Assembly: GCA_021827545.1 (NCBI GenBank)
Contig: JAKAVH010000203.1
Location: forward strand, 1 to 8,731
Source of the DNA: Thermoplasmata archaeon
GTDB lineage: Archaea; Thermoplasmatota; Thermoplasmata; UBA184
Reading direction: 5' to 3'
DNA length: 8,731 bases
The translations under genes and the position numbers were made by a program. The notes beneath the pieces are model-generated. The model was not told the DNA's origin. It saw nothing but the letters and a program-made list of their open reading frames with translations, and searched no databases. Below, piece by piece: positions 1 through 5,486 of this stretch (position 1 is the stretch's first letter; each line of letters begins with the position of its first letter).

Positions 1-222
1 CGGGCCGGTTCGCGTGTGGGCGGTGCATGCGCAGACCCGGCAATGTCCGTCCGGCCCGTGCAATCGTTTCGGGTGCATGCAACCTGCCGTCTCACAATCC
101 GTCGTCAAATTGACCTTCCTCCGAGTCGTACACCGCGACGTGGCAGGCCGGGAGTGGCTAAAGCGCATACGCCCGTCGGCGCGTTCCCCGTGCCATCTCC
201 GATGATCCGCCCGGAGGACACA

Positions 223-312
223 ATGGCGGCGGCCAACGCGTCGAACGCCGTGACGCGGCAAAGCGCATTGCATCACCCTCAGAACCGGCGCGGGCTCTGG
301 CGGCGACCCTAG
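223..312 (+). CDS. Possible 29-residue small ORF with good ribosome site
   Basis: ATG at 223 is preceded by GGAGGA (213-218) with a 4-nt spacer, one of the best Shine-Dalgarno matches in the window. The peptide is 29 residues, starting MAAANASNAVTRQ and ending in an arginine-rich NRRGLWRRP, with a TAG stop at 310-312. It has no signal peptide, membrane helix or recognised motif. A 7-bp hairpin begins 6 nt after the stop. It may be a small protein, a leader peptide for the epimerase 100 nt downstream, or chance, since open frames are frequent at this GC content. Only the ribosome site argues for it. Confidence 0.2.
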   Translation: MAAANASNAVTRQSALHHPQNRRGLWRRP

Positions 313-317
313 GGGAA

Positions 318-346
318 CCAGGTCTGCATCGGCCACGCCGACCTGG
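318..346. repeat. Inverted repeat/hairpin upstream of epimerase
   Basis: CCAGGTC (318-324) pairs perfectly with GACCTGG (340-346) around a 15-nt loop. There is no T-run after it, so it is not a classic intrinsic terminator. It could be a 3' structure of whatever is transcribed from the left, or an operator-type dyad 65 nt ahead of the epimerase start. The role is inferred only. Confidence 0.35.
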
Positions 347-411
347 CTTCGGAGTCGGAGGAGTTAACCGGTCGCCCGACATGAACCGTGCCGGTGACCC
401 CGAAGGATTCG

Positions 412-1407
412 ATGGTGACCACCGCCGATACCCCGGACCGCTCCCGCGCCGGGAAGAGGATCCTCGTGGTGGGTGCCAGCGGCTTCCTGGGTCGGTCGGT
501 CGTCCGAAGCTTCTCGAGAGCCGGCTACGAGGTCCGAGGTCTCGTCCGGGACCCCGCGAAGGGCGTTCGCGTTCAAGAGGACGGAGGGACGCCGGTTGTG
601 GGGGACGTCCTGAACGTCCGGTCACTCGAAAAAGCCGCGTCGGGTTGCTTCGGAGCGATCCACCTCGCGGCGAACCCTCCCTCCGAGAGTGACACGGTCC
701 GAGTCCGTGTGGAGGGCACCCGCAATATCCTGGAAGCCGCCGGACGGCGAGGAGTCGGACGCGTGGTGATAGGTTCGGGTTATTGGGTCTACCGGGGGCG
801 GCCCGAGCTCATCCGCGAGAACTCCCCCGTCGACCCCCGGGGCGAGTCGCGGATCAATTACGATGCGGAGCGGGCCGGCATGGAGGCGAACTCGCCCGGA
901 GAGCTCGACGTCCTCGCCGTGCGGCCGGGCATGGTCTACGGGAACGGGTCGTGGTTCCAGGACGTCGCGACCGCGATTCGGTCCGGGAAGTACCGGCTCG
1001 TCGGGGACGGCAGGAACCGGTGGTCCTTCGTGGACCGTTGGGACGCCGGAACCGCGTTCCGCACCGTATTGGAGTCGGGAAAGGCCGGAGAAGTTTACAA
1101 CGTCGTGGACGGACACCCCGCCACCCTTCGAGAGTTCACCGACTTCGTCGCAACGGAGCTCGAGGTGCCGCCTCCGGTGTCGATGACGCTGGAGGCGGCG
1201 GTCGGAGAGATGGGCGACGCGGTGGCCCATCATCTCGCAGCCGACCGCCCCACCTCGAACGACAAGCTGGGCCAATTGGGATGGAGGGCCCGTGTCTCCA
1301 GCTATCGGGACGGGATTCCCGATCTGCTTCGCGAAATGTTCCCCCTCGACCGTAGAACCCGGTCGGGGGTCGGGTCAGCCCCGGTCCTGCGTCCCGTGCG
1401 CCGATGA
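412..1407 (+). CDS. NAD(P)-dependent epimerase/dehydratase (extended-type SDR)
   Basis: A 331-residue cytoplasmic oxidoreductase of the NAD-dependent epimerase/dehydratase family, which modifies sugar-nucleotides, steroids or flavonoid-like carbonyl substrates; the substrate cannot be told here. The cofactor motif GASGFLG (21-27) is a textbook GxxGxxG after a beta strand (RILVV). It is followed by GDVLN (64-68), HLAAN (84-88), the active-site Ser region GSGYWVY (121-127) and RPGMVYG (171-177). The catalytic Tyr150 is present in NYDAER, but the usual Lys four residues later is Arg154 (YxxxR), confirmed at the codon level (tac at 859, cgg at 871). Length is normal for the family. I chose ATG 412 because AAGGA (403-407) sits 4 nt upstream; GTG 388 in the same frame would add 8 residues, but its nearest GGAGGAG (357-363) is 24 nt away. 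No operon partner: the next gene starts 60 nt on behind its own TATA box. Confidence 0.9.
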   Translation: MVTTADTPDRSRAGKRILVVGASGFLGRSVVRSFSRAGYEVRGLVRDPAKGVRVQEDGGTPVVGDVLNVRSLEKAASGCFGAIHLAANPPSESDTVRVRVEGTRNILEAAGRRGVGRVVIGSGYWVYRGRPELIRENSPVDPRGESRINYDAERAGMEANSPGELDVLAVRPGMVYGNGSWFQDVATAIRSGKYRLVGDGRNRWSFVDRWDAGTAFRTVLESGKAGEVYNVVDGHPATLREFTDFVATELEVPPPVSMTLEAAVGEMGDAVAHHLAADRPTSNDKLGQLGWRARVSSYRDGIPDLLREMFPLDRRTRSGVGSAPVLRPVRR

Positions 1408-1445
1408 CGCGCGGTCGTAGTCCTACTTATCCCCTTCGGCGGCCC

Positions 1446-1453
1446 TTATATAG
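1446..1453 (+). promoter_or_regulatory. TATA-box-like promoter element
   Basis: TTATATAG stands out in very GC-rich DNA directly before the SnoaL-like gene and fits the archaeal TATA consensus. Its centre is about 18 nt from the ATG at 1468, slightly closer than the 26-30 nt expected for a leaderless transcript. Either the start site is tight or a second AT-rich patch (TACTTAT, 1424-1430) is used instead. There is no Shine-Dalgarno before the ATG (ACCAAAAATG). Confidence 0.5.
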
Positions 1454-1467
1454 ATGAGAGACCAAAA

Positions 1468-1968
1468 ATGACGCAGCTAACCGAGCCCGAAGCCCGCCAG
1501 ATTGTCGACGTGGTCAATACCCGAAATGTCGAGAAGGTCGTGGAGCAGTACGCGGAGAATGCGTCGTTCCAGGTTCCGAACCTCGAGTCCCCGATCGAGG
1601 GGAAGGCGGCGATCCGGTCGTACCTGTCGAACGCTTTCGCGGCGTTCCCCGACTGGACCATGGACATCAACAAGGTCCTCGTGTCGGGCAACGAGGCGAT
1701 CGTCGTCAACTCGGTGCACGGAACCCACACCGGTCCGTTCACCGACGCCGACGGAAAGGCCGTCGCCCCTACCAACAAGACATTCGTCCAGGAGCAACTG
1801 ACCCGAGTGGTCGTTGACGAGAAGGGCAAGGTGTCGCTCTTCCGCGCGTACGGAAACCCATCGCGAATGAACCGCCTGCTCCGGTCCCCCAACGCCCCAA
1901 AGCAGTCCGCCGGAACGCCGCCGACTTCCAGTGCCCCGACGGTCCCGTCACCGATGGCAGCGAAGTAG
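1468..1968 (+). CDS. SnoaL-like / NTF2-fold polyketide-cyclase-type protein
   Basis: A 166-residue soluble protein of the SnoaL-like (NTF2 superfamily) type, often annotated as ester cyclase. Known members close polyketide rings by aldol chemistry, but most homologues in microbes have unknown substrates. The family signature runs through residues 9-132: a leading helix (RQIVDVVNTRNVEKVVEQY), an EGKAAIRSYL helix, FPDWTMDI (60-67) with Asp62, and the strand VNSVHGTHTGPF (80-91) with two His in the pocket. The last 35 or so residues (from Arg133) form a Pro/Ser/Ala-rich tail that the family normally lacks and that is probably disordered. ATG 1468 is the only sensible start; the next Met is in mid-domain. 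It is probably a single-gene transcript: TATA box upstream, hairpins downstream. Confidence 0.85.
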   Translation: MTQLTEPEARQIVDVVNTRNVEKVVEQYAENASFQVPNLESPIEGKAAIRSYLSNAFAAFPDWTMDINKVLVSGNEAIVVNSVHGTHTGPFTDADGKAVAPTNKTFVQEQLTRVVVDEKGKVSLFRAYGNPSRMNRLLRSPNAPKQSAGTPPTSSAPTVPSPMAAK

Positions 1969-1994
1969 TCCTGTCCCCGTCGGGTGTTCCCCAC

Positions 1995-2034
1995 GGTTCG
2001 CCGAACCCTTTCCCGGCTCGGAACTCCGAGCCGG
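1995..2034 (+). terminator. Tandem hairpins after the SnoaL-like gene
   Basis: Two perfect hairpins lie 27-66 nt after the stop. GGTTC (1995-1999) pairs with GAACC (2003-2007) over a 3-nt loop, and CCGGCTCGG (2013-2021) pairs with CCGAGCCGG (2026-2034), a 9-bp stem with loop AACT. No T-run follows, so termination is inferred from position and stability; they could instead protect the 3' end of the mRNA. Confidence 0.45.
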
Positions 2035-2374
2035 CGCCGACCTTCGGGGCGCCCAAAGAGATCACGACCGGGGGATCACCCGGTTAGGAACACGGACCGG
2101 CGAGAACCATCGAGGACGCGGCGAACCGACCCGCCGGGCGGGCCCGATCTCATTCTCCTTCGAGTCGGAAGCCATCGCACCCCCATCGAAGGGGCTCATT
2201 TCGAACGACAAGAGTTGCAGTCGGGGGCTACAGCCGTCATCCTTGTGGGCGGTCGGGCCTCTCGCGCGTCGTCGGGCGCCAAGACCGACCATTGGCTCGG
2301 GCGGGGCGCAGCGAGCAATGTCCGACGTAGTCGAGGGGACGCGAGCGAGGACGGTCCACGGTCGGGGCCCTAAG

Positions 2375-2440
2375 CGCGTGCAGAAATTCTACTCCAGGGT
2401 GCTGGGCGTCAAGGAGGTCTCCTACATTCCGTCCGTGCCT
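2375..2440 (+). pseudogene. Possible remnant of a VOC/glyoxalase-family gene
   Basis: In the frame of position 2375 the translation reads KRVQKFYSRVLGVKEVSYI, close to the helix-plus-strand signature of vicinal-oxygen-chelate proteins, where an aromatic-Tyr pair is followed by LG and a strand. Third codon positions in this short run are nearly all G or C, as in a real gene. Upstream there is no first VOC strand with its metal-binding His, and downstream the frame dissolves into low-quality sequence. If real it is a fragment of a broken gene; chance similarity over about 19 residues is possible. Confidence 0.3.
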
Positions 2441-2887
2441 CGGCCTGCGCACGCGATCCCTCGCACGACCCGTTTGCCAACGATGCATGTTTTCGGAAGG
2501 GACGAAGGGGACCGCGAACGCGGGGCCGTCTCGGGGGTCCAGCGCTCCTCCCGGCCCGCCGGTGATTTCTGAAGTTGCCGCCGTTGCCTACCGCATTGTG
2601 TGCACGCCTCGGCGCACGAGGTGTCAGCGTCCCGGGCCGCGGCGAAGCCTGAGGAGGCGGCACGGCGCTCCGCAGTAGCGCGAACGAGGGCATTCGAGGT
2701 GCTCCTCGAGGGCTTTCTACCACCTTTGCGTGTTCGGGCGCTGGCTAAGCCTTGGCGAGAGGGCCAACAAATGATCATCCTCCAGAGGGTCTGGACCGAT
2801 GGGGGAGGGGCGGGCAGGATCGCCGCAGAGAGGCGGCTCGGAGCCGACAGGCGACGCGCGGGCGGGCTCGGGAGAAGCGGGGCGGCC

Positions 2888-3247
2888 GTGATAGATAGCA
2901 CCCGGGGTCGGCGGCCGGGGGGGGCCCGAGGTTGGTCCACGCTGGCCCGGTTACGCCGCGTTATCGAGAGCGTGCCGCGAGGGAAGGTGATCACGTACGG
3001 CCAAGTGGCTGAAGCCGCTGGATTCCCGGGCGCCGCCCGCCTGACCGTAAGAGCGTTGTACGGGGGGGCCGAATTACCTTGGCACCGGGTGGTGGCGGCA
3101 GGCGGCCGCATCGCCTTGACGGGAGAAGACGCGCGGGAACAGCGCCTACGCCTGAGCATGGAGGGCGTGGCTTTCCGAGGAAGCCGGGTCCGAATGGACC
3201 TCCACAACTGGACCCCACGAACCCCAAGGGCGCATCGAGATTCGTGA
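2888..3247 (+). CDS. Alkyltransferase-like protein (Cys-less MGMT homologue)
   Basis: A 119-residue DNA-binding protein of the ATL family, relatives of O6-alkylguanine-DNA alkyltransferase that flip out alkylated guanine and flag it for nucleotide excision repair instead of removing the alkyl group. The reactive Cys of MGMT (PCHRV) is replaced by Trp65 in PWHRVV, the hallmark of ATLs. The counterparts of the other Atl1 residues are also there: Tyr37 in ITYGQVA and the finger Arg51 in GAARLTVRAL, 14 residues apart as in fission yeast Atl1. The loop between Arg51 and Trp65 is three residues shorter than in Atl1. GTG 2888 gives the usual family length. The frame stays open back to ATG 2771 and ATG 2600, but that part is Arg/Gly-rich with no homology I recognise. 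No clear ribosome site decides the start, so the N-terminus is uncertain. Confidence 0.85.
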   Translation: MIDSTRGRRPGGARGWSTLARLRRVIESVPRGKVITYGQVAEAAGFPGAARLTVRALYGGAELPWHRVVAAGGRIALTGEDAREQRLRLSMEGVAFRGSRVRMDLHNWTPRTPRAHRDS

Positions 3248-3320
3248 GCGCGACCGCGGTCCGGTAACGCGACTTCGGCCGGCAGCCACCTTCGCTGCAG
3301 CCGTACTTCGCGAGGGCAAC

Positions 3321-3328
3321 GAATTTAG
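3321..3328 (+). promoter_or_regulatory. Weak TATA-like element before zinc-ribbon gene
   Basis: GAATTTAG is the only AT-rich patch in the gap after the alkyltransferase-like gene. Its centre lies about 28 nt before the ATG at 3353, the spacing expected of an archaeal promoter making a leaderless mRNA. This is positional inference; the match to TATA consensus is poor. Confidence 0.3.
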
Positions 3329-3352
3329 CCCACGAAGATGCCAGTCCTTGGT

Positions 3353-4117
3353 ATGGCCGGACAGTTCTGCATGAAATGCGGCACCGCTCTCCCGGCTGAC
3401 GCGGGCTTCTGTTCCGGTTGCGGCGCGCCCACCGGTGGGGGACCCCTACCGCAGTCTTCAGCGCCGACCGCGCCCGCTCCGCTGACGTTCGGAGCTTCGA
3501 GGGCGAACGCCCCCGCCGCTCCCGGGATGGTCGCGGCCCTGGGACTCCAGGGGCGGAGGAACTTCCTGGTCCAACATCAGATCTTGTCGTTGGGGCACAG
3601 TTACCGCGTGATGGACACGGAGAGTAGACACCTGTTCACCGTCGAGGGGAACGCGGGGCAAAATCTCTCGGGAAACGTCCTGGGTGGGATCCTGGGCGGG
3701 TCCGATTCCTATCTCGGCCGACTGGCCGCTCGAAGCACCAACATGAGCTACACTCTCGTGAACGCGAACGGCGTGGGCCTCGGGACGATCCTGAAGGAGG
3801 GAGGCGCGAATCAGTCCACCTTCACACTGGCGGACTCCTCGGGCCAACGGTTGTTCGTGATCACGCTCCAACGGGGAGTGATGGGGGGGATCACCGCAAC
3901 CGCCGTCAGCGGGGACGGCCGGCCCATGCTTCAGACGAGCGGGAACCTGGTCCGCCACAACTTCGTCATCAAGGACCCGACGGGGAGCGAACTCGCCAAG
4001 GTGCACGAGGCCTGGGTCGCGATCCGGGACACCTACAACGTCGACATCCTCGGGAGCATCGACCCGGTCTACCCTCTCGTCTTCACGATCTTGATCGACT
4101 TCGAGAAGGTCAAGTAG
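3353..4117 (+). CDS. Zinc ribbon plus LURP-one/scramblase-like domain protein
   Basis: A 254-residue protein of two parts. Residues 6-23 form a zinc ribbon (FCMKCG ... FCSGCG) with Cys6, Cys9, Cys20 and Cys23. A Pro/Ala/Thr-rich linker follows to about residue 65. The rest resembles the LURP-one-related family, a 12-stranded barrel around a central helix shared with tubby and phospholipid scramblases: FLVQHQILSLGHSYRVMD near its start and the near-diagnostic RDTYNVDI (225-232), then PLVFTILIDFEKV, whose hydrophobic run fits the buried C-terminal helix. A Gly/Asn/Ser-rich segment after the first strands (NLSGNVLGGILGGSDS) looks like an insertion. Function is unknown; relatives are thought to bind lipid or act at membranes. 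I chose Met at 3353 over Met at 3338 because such proteins usually begin just before FCxxCG and because of the upstream AT-rich element; the longer start adds 5 residues. Confidence 0.85.
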   Translation: MAGQFCMKCGTALPADAGFCSGCGAPTGGGPLPQSSAPTAPAPLTFGASRANAPAAPGMVAALGLQGRRNFLVQHQILSLGHSYRVMDTESRHLFTVEGNAGQNLSGNVLGGILGGSDSYLGRLAARSTNMSYTLVNANGVGLGTILKEGGANQSTFTLADSSGQRLFVITLQRGVMGGITATAVSGDGRPMLQTSGNLVRHNFVIKDPTGSELAKVHEAWVAIRDTYNVDILGSIDPVYPLVFTILIDFEKVK

Positions 4118-4124
4118 AGCCCGT

Positions 4125-4137
4125 CCTCCCTCGGAGG
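4125..4137 (+). terminator. Short hairpin after zinc-ribbon gene
   Basis: CCTCC (4125-4129) pairs with GGAGG (4133-4137) over a 3-nt loop, 8 nt after the stop codon. There is no T-run. Position suggests a 3'-end structure; five base pairs is weak support. Confidence 0.3.
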
Positions 4138-4393
4138 CGGCCCCGGAGTGGGACGGGAGCCGCGGAAGCACCCCGCAGCGCGCGTTTCCGGATCGCCCTC
4201 CGGGTCCTCGACCCGACCGGATCCCCGCGATGCGGGTCGGTCTATCGCTCCGCTCCCTCGCGCGACGTTCCGGCTCCCACATCGGCAGCCACCCCCGGTG
4301 CCCGGGTCGACGGGGCGCGGTCGTCCGCCTACCTGCCCGTGATCCCCTCAGACCGGCCCATCGACCCCACGACGAGCGGAGGGATCGCTCCGG

Positions 4394-4411
4394 CGGTCGG
4401 TCCTCCGACCG
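4394..4411. repeat. 7-bp perfect hairpin with 4-nt loop
   Basis: CGGTCGG (4394-4400) and CCGACCG (4405-4411) pair perfectly around TCCT. It lies about 280 nt after one gene and 94 nt before the next, with no T-run. It could be an operator dyad for the small membrane gene or a structured RNA element; the role is unknown. Confidence 0.4.
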
Positions 4412-4464
4412 GACGGGCTTGCGGAGGGCGGATAGGGTTCGGGCCGGGACGGTCTAGGCCGGCG

Positions 4465-4473
4465 ATTTGATTA
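4465..4473 (+). promoter_or_regulatory. TATA-like element before small membrane gene
   Basis: TTTGATTAA is an AT-rich patch in GC-rich surroundings, centred about 36 nt before the ATG at 4505. An archaeal start site about 27 nt on would give a leader of some 9 nt carrying AGGAAGAG (4497-4504), a partial ribosome site. Inference from sequence and spacing. Confidence 0.35.
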
Positions 4474-4504
4474 ACCCGAACGTCGCACTAGCTCGTAGGA
4501 AGAG

Positions 4505-4735
4505 ATGCTGCGCTACGGTCTGCTCGGGGGTACTCGACCCCGTCTTCCCTGGGAATTCTTCGTCACTATCGGAGGGGCCGGTCTCGCGGCTGGTGGGCTC
4601 TTCGTCGCGCTGTTCCCCTTCTGGAGTACCTACCCGGTGGTGGGGCTCATCGAAACGGCGGCGTTCGGGCTCGCCGGAACTGTTCTCATCGCGGTCGGGG
4701 GGGTTCGACGAAGACGGACCCCGACGAGAACCTGA
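4505..4735 (+). CDS. Small two-helix membrane protein, unknown function
   Basis: A 76-residue protein I do not recognise. Two hydrophobic segments, about 18-40 (FFVTIGGAGLAAGGLFVALF) and 44-66 (VVGLIETAAFGLAGTVLIAV), are joined by a short turn (FWSTYP). The basic tail VRRRRTPTRT after the second helix would place both ends in the cytoplasm by the positive-inside rule, since Arg also clusters before the first helix (RPR). ATG 4505 has a partial ribosome site, AGGAAGAG, immediately upstream. The clean alternation of hydrophobic helices and charged ends, rare in chance frames at this GC content, is the main argument that it is real. It is a lone gene, converging on the cyclase gene across a 750-nt gap. 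Confidence 0.65.
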   Translation: MLRYGLLGGTRPRLPWEFFVTIGGAGLAAGGLFVALFPFWSTYPVVGLIETAAFGLAGTVLIAVGGVRRRRTPTRT

Positions 4736-5269
4736 TCGCCGCAATGCGGTTTACCGCCGGGAAAGGACGAGGCCCTCGGAGAGGGTGACGGCGCACCCGA
4801 GTCGCCCGAGGCCTCCGCCGTCCTCCAGTGGGGCGAGGACCGGGACAAACGCCGTTGCCGCACCGAAGCGCCGTCGGCTCGTGCGACCAACGAAGCGCAC
4901 GGTGGGCTCCTTTTGAGGATCCCGAGCCGGCCCTCGGCCGTGAGAGATTCCGCTGACGGAGAAACGCCAACCCATCGGGGGGGGCACGGCAACGAGGTTC
5001 GACCGCGGTCCTTCACCCGGGAGCGCCCTTCGCCGAACCGTCCGACTCGCCGATCGCGGAGGGGACGAGATGATCTCCCCGCTCGGTCGGAGATCGATGG
5101 GTCACCCACGACTATAGGACGGTTACCGGGATCGGGGGCGTCTTCGGTCGTGGGATCCGGGTTCGGGGACATGCGGACCCTCGCGTTTGGGCCGGGGGGT
5201 TGCCGGGACGCCGGACCCTCGATTCCCCGCGCGGGGATGTACCGACCGCGCTTTCGTCGAGACCGACCA

Positions 5270-5297
5270 CGGGGAGGCGAGCCCCGGGGCCTCCCCG
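5270..5297. repeat. 9-bp perfect inverted repeat in convergent gap
   Basis: CGGGGAGGC (5270-5278) pairs with GCCTCCCCG (5289-5297) over a 10-nt loop. It lies about 190 nt beyond the cyclase stop codon. No T-run on either strand. It may help end transcription or form part of a structured RNA. Confidence 0.4.
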
Positions 5298-5380
5298 GCG
5301 ACGGACCGACCCTCAGAAGCGATGCGATCGGCCACGACGTCTCGTCGGGCAGGACCGATCGACTCCCCCGATCGCGCCCT

Positions 5381-5403
5381 CCGGTGGCGGACTCTGCCAC
5401 CGG
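5381..5403 (-). terminator. Strong hairpin downstream of the cyclase gene
   Basis: CCGGTGGC (5381-5388) pairs perfectly with GCCACCGG (5396-5403) around a 7-nt loop, and a G-U pair can extend the stem. It begins 83 nt after the cyclase stop in the direction of transcription. No T-tract follows, so it is a 3'-end structure by position rather than a canonical terminator. Confidence 0.4.
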
Positions 5404-5486
5404 CGCGCTGGACCGCCGCCTTCTCCGGAGCTCGACCCCACCTACGGGACCGTCGCCGGATCGTTGCTGAACCCGCGCGCGCCGAC

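Larger units (their letters stand above)
1..387. other. Non-coding left flank
   Basis: No convincing gene. Open frames here are arginine/proline-rich and match no family I recognise. The stretch holds two copies of GGTGCATGC (22-30 and 72-80), a 29-codon open frame at 223-312 behind a GGAGGA, and a 7-bp inverted repeat at 318-346, listed separately. The leader of the following epimerase gene lies at its right end. No end of an upstream gene can be seen. Confidence 0.6.
1969..2887. other. Long gap without an intact gene
   Basis: About 920 nt between the SnoaL-like gene and the alkyltransferase-like gene. It holds the tandem hairpins near its left end, a short coding-like fragment resembling a VOC/glyoxalase protein (2375-2440) and GC-rich sequence with no other recognisable gene on either strand. 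Long open frames are Arg/Ser/Pro-rich and match no family. It may be the remains of one or more decayed genes. Confidence 0.5.
4118..4504. other. Intergenic stretch with a strong hairpin
   Basis: No gene seen in this 387-nt stretch; open frames are Arg/Pro/Ser-rich. It holds the short hairpin just after the zinc-ribbon gene, a stronger one at 4394-4411 and a TATA-like patch at 4465-4473 before the next gene. Confidence 0.6.
4736..5486. other. Convergent intergenic region, hairpin-rich
   Basis: About 750 nt between the ends of the membrane-protein gene (+) and the cyclase gene (-). I see no gene: frames on both strands are Arg/Pro/Ser-rich and match no family. It holds overlapping small hairpins right after the membrane gene (CCGC/GCGG at 4739-4749, GCGGT/ACCGC at 4746-4757), the palindrome TCCCCGCGCGGGGA (5224-5237) and two strong hairpins listed separately (5270-5297, 5381-5403). 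Confidence 0.6.

Noticed and set aside
2641..2712. tRNA-like arrangement: a 5-bp anticodon-type arm (GCGCT/AGCGC, 2665-2681) and a T-arm-type hairpin with loop TTCGAGG (2688-2704).
   Set aside because: The spacing of the two arms is right, but the 7 nt after the T-arm (CTCGAGG) have no matching 5' acceptor strand, the base before the putative anticodon is C instead of T, and the D-arm is poor. Chance, or at best a dead tRNA.
2600..2887. N-terminal extension of the alkyltransferase-like frame from ATG 2600 or ATG 2771.
   Set aside because: It would more than double the size of a normally compact family, is Arg/Gly-rich and has no ribosome site. Kept only as a start-site alternative.
2422..3207. 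A 261-codon minus-strand open frame opposite the alkyltransferase-like gene.
   Set aside because: It is a shadow of the conserved plus-strand gene with no recognisable domain.
4630..5400. A 256-codon minus-strand open frame in the convergent gap.
   Set aside because: It overlaps the end of the small membrane gene, is extremely Arg/Ser/Pro-rich and contains no hydrophobic core or motif.
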